The notes beneath the pieces were generated by a model, which was not told the DNA's origin, did no database searches, and saw only the letters and a program-made list of their open reading frames with translations. From Lucinisca nassula (taxonomy: Eukaryota; Mollusca; Bivalvia; Lucinida; Lucinidae), in NCBI GenBank assembly GCA_963580285.1, contig OY757017.1, positions 13,714,538 to 13,778,537 on the forward strand: a stretch of 64,000 bases of DNA, given 5' to 3'. A program made the translations under genes and the position numbers. Shown one piece after another: positions 53,548 through 63,452 of this stretch (positions are counted from its first letter, which is position 1; every line of letters starts with the position of its first letter).

Positions 53548-53683
53548 ATATGCAAATTAGCTAGATACGTCCCGTAACGTTACATGTACGACGTCCTTAA
53601 TGACGTCGCGTTTACTAACGGCGGAATGTTGACATTTTTGTAAACAATCGTGAATAAAATACGCTTTTAATGTCATATGATAA

Positions 53684-53842
53684 ATAGAATCTTGCATTCG
53701 TGCTCATGTATTATTGAATTTATTAAACTCGTTGAGAAAAAGGGATAAAATGCTCGGCAAAGCCTCGCATTTTATCTCTTTTCCTCAACTCGTTTAATAA
53801 ATTCAATAATACATGAGCACTCATGTAAGATCCTCTATTTAT
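53684..53842. repeat. Large hairpin, ~72-bp arms
   Basis: TGCTCATGTATTATTGAATT, TATTAAACTCGTTGAG and GGGATAAAATGCTCGGC pair with GCCTCGCATTTTATCTC, CTCAACTCGTTTAATAAATT and CAATAATACATGAGCA across a short tip. A foldback element; a TAG-rich microsatellite follows. Confidence 0.9.
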
Positions 53843-53874
53843 TATTAAAATTATTTTAATTATTATAAATAGTA

Positions 53875-53928
53875 ATAGTGGTAGTAGTAGTTGTTGTAGT
53901 AGTGGTAACAGTAGTGGTAGTAGTAGTT
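53875..53928 (+). repeat. (TAG/TGG)n microsatellite
   Basis: Imperfect trinucleotide run TAGTGGTAGTAGTAGTTGTT and related words. Confidence 0.85.
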
Positions 53929-54050
53929 TGTTTGTTTAAACCCCCGTCAACACTATTTAGTTACTTTTGGAGACGTTGCTTCCAATTTTGAGGGACTTTT
54001 GCCCCGCATTGAGGAGAAATGACATCTCAAGCGATGCCGCCCAAACAAAC
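53928..54050 (-). mobile_element. SINE family B, 3' part
   Basis: TTTGTTTGTTTAAACCCCCG, TCAACACTATTTAG, GGAGACGTTGCTTCCAATTT, GAGAAATGACATCTCAAGCG and ATGCCGCCC. 5'-truncated. Confidence 0.85.
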
Positions 54051-54463
54051 AAACAATAATATTTATCCAATTTTAATTTAACAACATTAAGATGTTCTTG
54101 TAATACTTTTGTAAATCCAATTATATGTCAAGACAAAGATACATTGGTTTTAACAATATTTCAACTCGCAACCTACAATCGAATGGTAAGAACAAGTCAA
54201 GAAACAGCATTATTATGGGTGAATTATAAACTTTTCAACCTCATTTGAAACAAATGACTAAAATATTTCAAGAAACATAATAAAAAGATAGCTTGAGGAC
54301 AATTAGCGACTAAAGTGCTTATACCAATTTTACATCTTCTAAGTAAGTAAAGACAGACAAAAGTCAGGTCACAATAAAATGTACAAACACAACTTCCCAA
54401 ACAAAGAGTCCACTATGTTTCTTACGCACTCTTATTATATCCGTCAAATGATCTTTTAATATT
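54051..54463. other. Unassigned AT-rich DNA
   Basis: No repeat family or exon recognised. Confidence 0.5.
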
Positions 54464-54743
54464 CATCACGTGAACAAGTCCGTGAAATGAAGACCCCCTA
54501 TACCCCACTTTATATAGAGAAAACTGGGGTTTACGAGGGTATACATTAATACATTATTTTTCTTATTTTTCCTCAAAGACATAGTTGTTGGTACTCATTA
54601 GAACCGCCTCTAACGAGCACCCACACAACCTATGTTTGCAGTACATGTATTTATAAGAAAACTATCACGGATTTTCATCAGAAAAATGACCATTTTGGAG
54701 ATGTAAAAAATGGACTATGTCGCACGGATGTGTTATCGTAATG
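54464..54743. mobile_element. M2 MITE with deleted core tip
   Basis: CATCACGTGAACAAGTCCGT to CGGATGTGTTATCGTAATG, both ends good. The core is asymmetric: GTACTCATTAGAACCGCCTC is followed directly by TAACGAGCACCCACAC, losing GAGGCGGTTC. Confidence 0.88.
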
Positions 54744-55128
54744 TTATGTAAAATAAGCAGAGCCATTTTTTGGATAAGTCTGAAATAGTCTTTGTAAAAA
54801 CTTTAAATGCCCTCAGTCAAAATTCAATGTGCAAATCATCTTCTTGCTGAGCCGCTAGAGAAGAAAAATACAGGGTTTTATTTATTTTATTTATAAATCA
54901 TGTAAAAGCTTCGTGTATGAATTGTTTCGTGTAATTGGAGTGAATTATAATATCAGTTATTACCTATGAATGGTTAGGTCAATCAAATGTTCGAGACAAA
55001 AAAAAAAAAAAAAAAAAAAGAAAGAAAAAAAAAAAAAAAACATATTTTCATCGGAACAGAATATCAGATTTTTGAGTCAGGATTGAATACACTGCATATT
55101 AGATCACGTCAAATTGATATCCTTATGA
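54744..55128. other. Unassigned with a poly-A run
   Basis: A/G homopurine run at 54997-55040. Nothing else recognised. Confidence 0.5.
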
Positions 55129-55129
55129 A

Positions 55130-56045
55130 AAATGGAAGTAGAGGCAATGATCAGGAATCGATACAATTAACCCACAGCTCCCACCAGAGACACCAAAGGG
55201 AAAGAAACACAAACATGAAACAACAGACTCCAACGGAAACACCAACAGCGGAACGCCAAAAGGACAGTTACTTTCCCACAAAATGGCTAATAGGCTATCC
55301 AAAACAACAGAAGCGACACAAACACCCAAAGACAAACCATAACAAAAATTAACTGCGACAGAAGAACCGCCTTGGAACGGTCAACGGAAACGAATTCCAC
55401 GGGGGGGGGGGGGGGGGCTTAATTCGATTTTACGTGGCCACAATCCTCGCCCTTACTTCCGTCGCGATTAAGACAAATAACTTGTTCAGTCCGCATGAAG
55501 GCCTCCTAACTCATCATTGCAACATCTCCGTGAACACAAAAATCAAACAACCACAGAGATGAAACAACAGTGAGGACTCGACAGCAAGAAACAACAGAAC
55601 TGCTGGAGCAAAAGAAAACCAACAGTTAGATTCCGATGGGCTCGACCAGAGATAGAGCATCAGGTACCAACCAACATAAGCCTTTACGTTGGAACCATCA
55701 TAGAATCTGAGGCCTGACCCACCGGCAAGCAATTAAAGAGGGCAGCAAAGTTGTCAACCGTGATTGGGTGAACTTCCATGCATACAGTCTGTCCTATAAC
55801 ATTTATGTTGTACCCAATCTTTTTATATCGAATAATGATTTTACGAAAGTGGGTGCTGAAGTCATTGCGGTTATAAATTTTTCTAAATTTATATACTAAG
55901 TCACCATAAAATTCGGGTTCCGATAGACCTTGTTGCAGAAGAGATTTAAGTCCAATATTGGATTTTGAAATTAAATCAGAATGTTATTTATAAAATTTTG
56001 AAAAGGCTTTGCGTAGTTTATGGTACCGATAACCCTGATTAAGAA
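55130..56045 (-). pseudogene. Penelope-like element, 3' part with RT C-terminus
   Basis: Shared 3' terminus GATCAGGAATCGATAC at 55150, ACTGCGACAGAAGAACCGCC, a G run at 55401, TTACGTGGCCACAATCCTCG. From about 55700 it parallels the copy at 37060-37430 (GGCCTGACCCACCGGC, GTTGTCAACCGTGATTGG, CGATAGACCTTGTTGCAGAA), which encodes the RT C-terminal end LLQQGLSEPEFYGDLVYKF. 5'-truncated, no full frame. Confidence 0.85.
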
Positions 56046-56067
56046 TAAGTCTTATGTAATGGATACC

Positions 56068-56560
56068 CATTATGAACCCCAAAATTTATATAACAAAAAA
56101 CACCGGGGTTTACCAGGTTGTTCATTTTCTTTTTAGTTCTGCTGCAGGACATAGGTTGCAGGTACTCGTTGGAAACGTCTCGATGAGGCGGATCTCATTA
56201 CGATAATCCGCCCGTGCGACATTGTGCATTTTTCATATCTGCAAAAAATGGCTACTTTTCTGATGAAAATCGATGATATTTTTCTAATATATACTGCAAA
56301 CATAGGTTTTGGGTGCTCGTTAGAACCGCCTCAATGAGGCGGTTCTAACGCGTACCCACAACCTATGTCTTGGAGCATACACAAGAAAAATAGTGTATAC
56401 CCCCGAAAACCCCAGTTTTCTCTATATAAATAGGGGTTTAATTGGGTAGTTCATTTCAAGGACTGATGTAACATGAACCCACAGCCTTTGTTTAGGGTAT
56501 AAATAAGGCAAGTACATATGTATGTAAAGATCAATGGCGTTTTTGGAGATATGAAATCAT
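56068..56560. mobile_element. MITE with another M2 inserted in its core
   Basis: Outer left half: ATTATGAACCCCAAAATTTA, CACCGGGGTTTACC and the core left arm TACTCGTTGGAAACGTCTCG, GAGGCGG. Outer right half resumes at about 56475: ACATGAACCCACAGCCTTTG and ATAAATAAGGCAAG. The inner element is 56196-56474. Confidence 0.78.
56196..56474. mobile_element. M2 MITE (reverse) nested in a related MITE
   Basis: CATTACGATAATCCGCCCGT at the left, CATTTCAAGGACTGATGTAA at the right, and a perfect core hairpin at 56307-56362 (GTTAGAACCGCCTCAATGAG). Confidence 0.88.
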
Positions 56561-57640
56561 TATGAACGTATTTTCTTGCATAAATACATATGCGCATGCC
56601 TGTTTAAAGCCATTGTCAAATGGACCGAAAGCCGTGCTCAAACTGCAAAAAAAAAAAAAACATGTTCATATTGGCCTTTTTTCCTACTCAAGTAGAACTA
56701 TATGAAAAATGTACCTTATGGTTTGAATTTCCTCAGCATGCCATTCACAAAAACTTATTCTTAACAGGAGATGATTAGTATAAGCGTTTCGCTTGTTTTC
56801 AAATCCTGTCATTGTAAATTGTATATGTACTTTTCGAATTGACTTGTCGAATGAAATGAATAAATATTGTTTAAACGAAAACATGTTCACATCATGAATT
56901 TCGCGTGCTGTTTGAACATGGATTTTGAGCTTTTGATAGCACAAGACGGGTCTTGTGTTGTTTACGTTACGCTGAGCGACGTAACGTTATCGCCATGAAC
57001 GTAGCGTTTTAGGGTTTTATGATGACGTCAGAGGGTTACTGTATGACAACGTCATTGTAAACAACATTCTGAACTGGCCGCAATTTTGGTTTGCCTGTCG
57101 CATTTGAAGAGTTTATATGGAACTTATATGGAGCTTTTTGGCGTTTTCGTCACAATTTGCTGTCGGAATCGTAAGTTATGCAGAACAACGATCATCCATG
57201 GTTATTTCATTGCATTAACATTTGCCGAATCCCTCGGAAGATATATTCGAACATTCGGCCTGGCGGTCTCGGGACCCGGCAAACGTTAATACATGAAAAA
57301 CCATGGTTGATCCCTATAATCGTGATGCTGAACAGATTCCTCCCCTTTCGGTTGAACTCATATACCTGAATAGTGGAAATCGAAAAATATCTCACAACTC
57401 TGTCACCGGTACATAAATAATGTCTAAAAGCTAATTGATTTTGAAATCTGTATACATTAGTATTACAGTTCGGCTCTTTCTCATCTTGATTCGGGCTTCT
57501 TAAACTAAAAAATGCATGTTTTTTATATGTTGGGCGGGGTTAGTTTCCAGTTTCGCTTTGGAGTGATGTTTGCGGTTGCGGCCCTTGGTACACGTAAGTA
57601 TGCATAACTGGCTTTAAATAAACGGAAACTTATTATTTTT
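56561..57640. other. Unassigned; CRE-like word
   Basis: A perfect CRE palindrome TGACGTCA lies at 57023-57030, in a stretch with other ACGTT words. No exon, TATA or repeat family convincingly recognised. Minus frame 56944-56684 has no motif. Confidence 0.4.
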
Positions 57641-57755
57641 ATTTTTATAAATTCATAATAATAATGATGATAATAATAATAATCGATGATAATAATAATA
57701 ATAATCATTATTATTATGATTGGTTGTGGTGGTGGTGATAGTGGTGGTGGTGTTC
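57640..57755. repeat. (AAT)n/(GGT)n microsatellites
   Basis: Runs of ATAATAATAATAATAAT with an inverted ATTATTATTATG, then GGTGGTGGTGATAGTGG. The two AAT/ATT runs could fold back. Confidence 0.85.
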
Positions 57756-57956
57756 AATATTAGTAGACTACAACAAATTGTAAATGCTTATCCGATTTGT
57801 ACGAAATCACGATCTATTTTCACATGTGGGTCCCGCCAAGCGAATTTGTGTCTTCGAGCATTCCGTCATGAGAAATTTTAACTGCGCATGCCAAGCAATT
57901 CAGAGGGGCCAGGGATATAGCTTTCTGTCTGAAGGTTCCTCTTGATTCACTGCTTG

Positions 57957-58032
57957 TATGAGCGAGAAGCGAAGGTTCTGGCGAGACTGCGCGGATGCGC
58001 AGGCTCGCCTGAACCTTCGCTGCTCGCATAGG
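57957..58032. repeat. GC-rich hairpin with NRF1-like tip
   Basis: AGCGAAGGTTCTGGCGAG and ACTGCGCG pair with TGCGCAGGCTCGCC and TGAACCTTCGCT. The tip TGCGCGGATGCGCA is near an NRF1 site (TGCGCATGCGCA), but the stem explains it equally well. Confidence 0.75.
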
Positions 58033-58104
58033 CGATAAGTACCAAAATCGCTTGACGGGGCCCATGTTATATATCCAGTCCATGTAATAGATAGCCTCGA
58101 TTTA

Positions 58105-58165
58105 GGGAAAAATGGCTTAGGCGAGGATTGTGGCCACGTAAAATCGATTTAAGCCTGCACTCAAT
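58105..58165 (+). mobile_element. Penelope-like element, tiny fragment
   Basis: GGCGAGGATTGTGGCCACGT and AAAATCGATTTAAGCCTG match the middle of the 3' region (complement of 36765-36795). Confidence 0.65.
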
Positions 58166-58204
58166 CTTTATTTGCGTTTTCTGCCCGCAGTTTCCATTGG
58201 TCAG

Positions 58205-58290
58205 GGACCACCTTTGGGACTGTTCAAAAGTGGTCTTAATGACCACTTTTGAACAACCCAAAAGGTGGTCTTAATATAGGAATTTCACTG
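58205..58290. mobile_element. Palindromic pogo-like end, copy 2
   Basis: GACCACCTTTGGGACTG, TTCAAAAGTGGTCTTAATG, ACCACTTTTGAACAACCC and AAAAGGTGGTCTTAATATAG, ending AATTTCACTG and TA. The inverted ends sit side by side. Other copy at 12717. Confidence 0.72.
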
Positions 58291-58591
58291 TAGTTGTTTC
58301 CTTATTTTATGAAAAACTAGCTTGTGAGCACTCCGGATATACGTGGGTCAGTCAATTTAAAGTAATGAAAATGACATTATATATAACGAATTCATAATTG
58401 AAATCAAGACACGCTACTGAATTTGCATATATGTCCATCATCAATTGACATTTTCATTAAAGTCAAAGAAAACCGCTCTTTACGTCATTACAGCGTCGCT
58501 CGATCGTCATGGCCAATATTTTGGCCATTCAGCTTGCCATGAAATCATTGAGAGGCTTCAAAACATTTCTGTTTCCACACTTATTCGGTTT

Positions 58592-58902
58592 TGTTTGTTT
58601 TGTTTGTTTGATTTGAGGTTTAACGTCCCCGTCAACACTGTTAAGGTCATTTCGGACACATTGCTTCCAATTTTGTGGGACTTTTACCCGATATTGATAT
58701 GAAATGACATCACAAGCTCTGTCGCCAAATGAAACAAATAGGGTTTATAAGCATGGACGGTCCGACACTCACACCGCTTTGCCTGGGCAGGCTTAGATCT
58801 ACTAAGCGGTTTACCAGTACTCATGTGTGGGTCAGATTCAGCTCTGCGTGGATCATGCAGCCCATATTATTCTTCAAGCACCGATGGGGGGGGGGGGGGG
58901 GC
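58592..58902 (-). mobile_element. SINE family B, full copy
   Basis: TTGTTTGATTTGAGGTTTAA, CGTCCCCGTCAACACTG, GATATTGATATGAAATGACA, GGGTTTATAAGCATGGACGG, GCCTGGGCAGGCTTAG and GCTCTGCGTGGATCATGCAG. The head ends in a G run (58887-58900). Confidence 0.92.
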
Positions 58903-59240
58903 GAACACTAATTCGGTTATTGCTGTTCTTTGTTGTCTTTTAATACTTAACTATTTTGAAATTTTTCGAACATCTAGTTTGGCCACTGGTTGCCTAGCAA
59001 CACCAGAACGCCACATTTTTGGGCCGATTGTTTTACAGTCGATCAAATTTACTAAATGACAAACCTTAATTAATGATGTTGTCCACGTGACCATCATTGC
59101 TTTGGGAAAACCAATATTATGGAAAAGAAAAATCGCGCTATTTGTATCGATGTTACATGAAGGTCAGAGTTAAAGTCTGGCTTGACTTGGCAAGAACCGA
59201 ATACCCAGATCATTCTGAACAAATAATTTGTCTAAATCGC
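58903..59240. other. Unassigned
   Basis: No family recognised. GGTTGCCTAGCAACACC (about 58986) is another X-box-like word. Confidence 0.45.
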
Positions 59241-59244
59241 GACG

Positions 59245-59552
59245 TAATCAAGTATTGCGGCCGCGTAAAATCGATTTAAGCCACACACCCCACCCCACCC
59301 ACCGCTCCAAGACAGTTCTTCTGTTGCAGTTTATTTTTGTCATGGCTTGTCTTTGAGTGTGTGTATCGCTTTTATCTTTTTGTTCTGGATAGCCAATTGG
59401 GCATTCTATGGGAAAGTACATGTAGCTGTCCTTGTGGCTTTCCGCTATTGATGTTTCCATAAGGGTCTAGTTATTTAATGTTTGTGCTTCTTTCCGTTTG
59501 GTGTCACTGATGGGAGATGTGGGTTAATTGTATCGATTCCTGATCATTGCCT
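59245..59552 (+). mobile_element. Penelope-like element, 3' fragment (forward)
   Basis: GCGTAAAATCGATTTAAGCC, GTTCTTCTGTTGCAGTTTAT, CTGGATAGCCAATTGGGC, GTGGCTTTCCGCTATTGATG, CTGATGGGAGATGTGGGTTA and the 3' terminus GTATCGATTCCTGATCATTG. Only copy of useful length in this orientation. Confidence 0.85.
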
Positions 59553-59572
59553 TTACAACTATATTTTATAGC

Positions 59573-62067
59573 TAAACTCCGTTCAGAAAATCTGAATCAT
59601 CGATTTTTTCGTTTCTTCCTTTTAATACCCTTTTTAGCCAATGCATCACTATGGGAAAGTTGTAGACCGCACCCTCCGCCGATTTCTCCAACAAGTCGTG
59701 TGCCTCTGCGACAGCCAGGAAAGGCTGTGATTATTTTTGAGAAAATTGCAAACTCTAAATTTTCGTTCACAGACTAAGACATTCTGACAGGTTCGGCACA
59801 CCCTCACAAACCATGTATAGAAGTGGTTACTGCTTTTGTAAATTACAAGGGCGTCTATATTTTATTTGCACGATCACTTCATGGACAATCATAAGCTGTG
59901 ACACCACATCTGAAATCGGTATAATTCATTTTGACCACTGTTGACAGCACATCGCGCTAGTGGCTGTCCGTTCATAGTGAGCTTCTATCTAAACTCCGTT
60001 CAGAAAATCTGAATCATTGATTTTTTCGTCTCTTCCTTTTAATACACATTTTAGCCCATACATCACTATGAGAAAGTTTTAGACCTCACCCTCCGCCGAT
60101 TTCTCCAGCAAGTCGTATGCCTCTGCGACAATCAGGAATGGCTGTGATTATTTGGAGAAAATTGCAAAACAAAGAAATGAGACCACAGACTAAGTCCATT
60201 TGATGATGATTGTCAGGTAAAATAATAAATATTCAAATACATGTGATGCACTTTATAAATTGATATGCTATTACGACACACCTTACATTCGAATGGCTAG
60301 ATAGAAGCTCACTGGGAACGGAGAGCCACTAGCGCGATGTGCTGTCAACAGTGGTGAAAATGAATTATACCGATATCAGATGTGGTGTCACAGCCAATGA
60401 TTTTCCATGAAGTGATCGTGCAAATAAAATATAGACGCCCTTGTAATTTACAAGAGCAGTAACCACTTCTATATATGGTTTAAAAGGGTGTGTCGAACCT
60501 GTCAGAATGTCTTAGTCTGTGAACGAAAATTTAGATTTTGCAATTTTCTCCAAATAATCACAGCCTTCCCTGGCTGTCGCAGAAGCATACGACTTGTTGG
60601 AGAAATCGGCGGAGTGTGAGGTCTACAACTTTCCCTTAGTGATGTATGGGCTAAAATGAGTATTAAAAGGAAGAAACGAAAAAATCGATGATTCAGATTT
60701 TCTGAACGGAGTTTAGCCATTCGAATGTAAAAGGTTTGTCGTAACTGCATATCTATTTATACCCCCGGCATACGAAGTATGTCAGGGGGTATATAGTTTT
60801 CGTCTTTCCGTCCGTTCGTCCGTTCGTTGGTTCGTTCGTATGTTCGTTCGTTCGGCCGTTCGTCAACCTTTACGTCAAAGTTTTGCGTTAAACCTTTTTG
60901 ATTGCTCATATCTCTGTAACCACATGTTGGATTCTCTTCATATTTGGTACAGGATATCTCTATAGCATTACCTTTCATATGGACTATCTAAGCCCCTGGG
61001 TCAAGCCCCTGGGTGGGTTGTCTGTCTGTCCGTCTGTCTGTCTGTTCATCTACTTTTACGTCAAAGTTTTGTGTTAAACTTTTTTCATTGCTGATATCTC
61101 TGTAACCACATGTTAGATTCTCTTCATGTTTGGTAAAGGATATCTCTATAGCATTACCTTTCATATGGAATATCTAAGCCCCTGGATCAAGCCCCTGGGT
61201 GGGCTGTCTGTCTGTCTGTCTGTCTGTTCATCTAATTTTATGTCAAAGTTTTGTGTTAAACCTTTTTCATTTCTGATATCTCTGTAACCACATGTTAGAT
61301 TCCCTTCATGTTTGGTAAAGGATATCTATATAGCATTACCTTTCATATGGAATATCTAAGCCTCTGGGTCAAGCCCCTGGGTGGGCTGTCTGTCTGTCTG
61401 TTCATCTACTTTTATGTCAAAGTTTTGTGTTAAACCTTTTTCATTGCTGATATCCCTGTAGCCACATGTTGGATTCTCTTCATGTTTGATAAATGATTTC
61501 ATGATGCATGTCCCTTCCCCCACCCACGGTGACCTTGACCTCAAGGTCACGGACTTAGAAATTTTACATTTGGTTAAAGTTTTATGTCAAAGTTTATAGA
61601 TGCCTGTATGTTCTATTTGATGCCCTCACTCCCTTGGTCCATTTAGAAATTTTATATTTGGTTTAGCTTTTACAAGCACATTTATAGATTCTTATAGCTT
61701 CTTGACTTCATTCATATTACATACAAGCTCGAAAGCTATATCATAGGGTGACGCTGGCCGGGGGTATACGTGACCCACTGGTCACTTTCTCTAGTTATTT
61801 ATAAAGTGCATTACATGGATTTGAATATATATTATTTCACCTGACAATCATCATCAACTGGACTTAGACTGTGGTCTCATTTCTTTGTTTTGCGATTTTC
61901 TCCAAATAATCACAGCCTTTCCTGACTGCCGCAAAGGCATACGACTTGCTGGAGAAGTCGGCGGAGAGTCAGGTCTAAAACTTTCCCATGGTGATGTATG
62001 GACTTAAATGAGTATTAAAAGGAAGACACGAAAAAATCGATGATTCAGATTTTCTGAACGGAGTTTA
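59573..62067. mobile_element. Interleaved inverted repeats A-B-A'-B'
   Basis: A (59573-59990) is inverted at A' (60299-60717), about 415 bp. B (59990-60297) is inverted at B' (60716-60760 plus 61796-62067), which an insertion splits. A and B both begin with the same ~185-bp terminal part (TAAACTCCGTTCAGAAAATC), so the complex has four copies of that terminus, two per orientation. No transposase. This looks like two foldback elements whose halves are interlocked. Confidence 0.85.
60761..61795. mobile_element. Tandem-repeat-bearing element (~180-bp units) with 7-bp target duplication
   Basis: Flanked by TATTTAT at 60754-60760 and 61796-61802; the uninterrupted B arm supplies the empty site. 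It begins ACCCCCGGCATACGAAGTAT then a (CCGTTCGT)n run. Three to four units follow with TTTTGTGTTAAACC, CTGATATCTCTGTAACCACA, TTTCATATGGAATATCTAAG and TCAAGCCCCTGGGTGGGCTG. It ends GACGCTGGCCGGGGGTATAC and GACCCACTGGTCACTTTCTC. No ORF. Confidence 0.88.
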
Positions 62068-62142
62068 GTGTTGCAGTTGTACATGGTAACTGTAGAGAAG
62101 TTTTGATTAAATGAAATATGCCTTTGTTGAAACTTGTAGAGA

Positions 62143-62390
62143 CATCACGAAAACACGCCTATATAATTTTGACCCCTTTGAACCCAACTTTTACAGTCTA
62201 TAAATTTTTCTTATTTATGCTCAAAATATAGGTTGTGGGTACGCGTTAGAAACGCCTCGATGAGGCGGTTCTAACGAGTACCCACAATATATATTTTGAG
62301 CATCAATAAGAAAAATATGGAGGCGGTTCTAACGAGTACACACAATCTATATTTTGAGCAGAAATAAGTAAAAATAATGACTGCAACTGA
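62143..62390. mobile_element. M1 MITE with an extra half core
   Basis: CATCACGAAAACACGCCTAT, core hairpin at about 62232-62290, then AATAAGAAAAATATG and a second right arm (GAGGCGGTTCTAACGAGTAC, 62320-62340) with the flank CTATATTTTGAGCAGAAATA repeated. The right TIR is missing. It lies about 90 bp upstream of the first exon, inside the intron. Confidence 0.82.
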
Positions 62391-62477
62391 TCTCCAAACA
62401 GTCGTTTATTATTGACGAAATCACCGCTAGAACTGATCTATTTCTTAAATAATCAAACAATCTTTTTAACCGCACAG

Positions 62478-63401
62478 CACCCAGCAACAGATTCTGTGAA
62501 GTGTGCGATGGTTCCTCGGGGTTCAAAGGTGTGACGGTTGGTGTCTATAAAGGAGATTCCAAAATTCGCTGTTCGCTAAGATGTCACAGCATAGATCAAT
62601 GTCAACTGACTTCGTACAATGAAGAGGCCAAAGAATGCACGTTATTAACTAATGTTACTCAAGACTGTACAGAGACAACCTCAGATTTACAGCTGATGGA
62701 TGTAGCTGATATAATTTCAGCTGTTACGTCTACCTCAACGACAACAGTTTCGGAGACAACTTCGTCATTCAACGTATCCACTGCTGTAACATCGGGTATA
62801 TCGTTATATTCAGCGCAACAAAGCACAACGACGTCGACTTCCACGACACTTGCAGCTACTAGTCCCCCTTGGGCAGTAGCTATTGCTTATAACTCGACGC
62901 AGAATGCAACTGAAGTACAAATGGCGAGTCTACTCCCTTTTTATCGCGGGGCAGATGTGAATCTTCTCGTTTCTACAGGCACATTGGACATTCTTTTACC
63001 GATAGAGTGGTTGAAAGTGTCTAACCTGACCTCAGAAATGTGCGTCAAAAATTTTGCTTTTTACTTGTACTCGTTTTCTAATGCGAGAGACTCTATAAAT
63101 TCACTTTGTCTGTCTTCTTTGACACTCACAGAATACGCCTGGCCCGAACAGACAGGCCAGTCAATTACAATAACACGGACCTCTCTCCTGTCCATCACTT
63201 TCTTTATAAGAGAACTCCTCGGGGGAACTACCTATACAAAAGGGTCATTGGACAACAACGATTTGGATCATATGGCACTTTTGATCAGGAACGGATATGA
63301 TATGCGATTTAGGGAACAATCTGCTGAGAAAATCTACACGGCTGATTTTGTATACCTCAGTGTAGATAGTAGTAAGATTTTTGGACTAGTAAAGAAATCT
63401 G
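62478..63401 (+). CDS. Secreted/membrane mucin-like protein, internal exon (unknown family)
   Basis: A long open frame lies between a good acceptor (TTTTTAACCGCACAG, exon from 62478) and a strong donor (G|GTAAGT at 63402). It is an internal exon: the frame is open at its 5' edge and has no credible start codon. Encoded regions in order: a Cys-rich PAN/apple-like module (FKGVTVGVYKGDSKIRCSLR, then CHSIDQCQLTSYNEEAKECT); a Ser/Thr-rich, probably O-glycosylated linker (TSTSTTTVSETTSS); then a ~180-residue domain with WAVAIAYNSTQNATEVQMAS and FYRGADVNLLVSTG and several N-glycosylation sites. The domain appears again in the next exon, so it is probably tandem. Extracellular location is inferred. 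I do not recognise the family. Confidence 0.75.
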
Positions 63402-63452
63402 GTAAGTAGACAGTGGTGAAGGGTCATTAACATTCATTCATATTTTACACAG
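63402..63452 (+). other. Short intron
   Basis: GTAAGT donor at 63402 and a pyrimidine-rich acceptor CATATTTTACACAG ending at 63452 give a 51-bp intron. The phases do not agree: the upstream exon ends one base into a codon, while the open frame downstream needs two. A weaker donor (GTAGAC at 63406) or a downstream acceptor (GAAG at about 63490) would restore the frame. Confidence 0.5.

Noticed and set aside
57023..57030. TGACGTCA as a promoter CRE
   Set aside because: An isolated 8-mer with no gene, TATA box or conserved context.
57975..58012. NRF1 promoter site
   Set aside because: The GCGC palindrome is explained by the surrounding hairpin; no first exon nearby.
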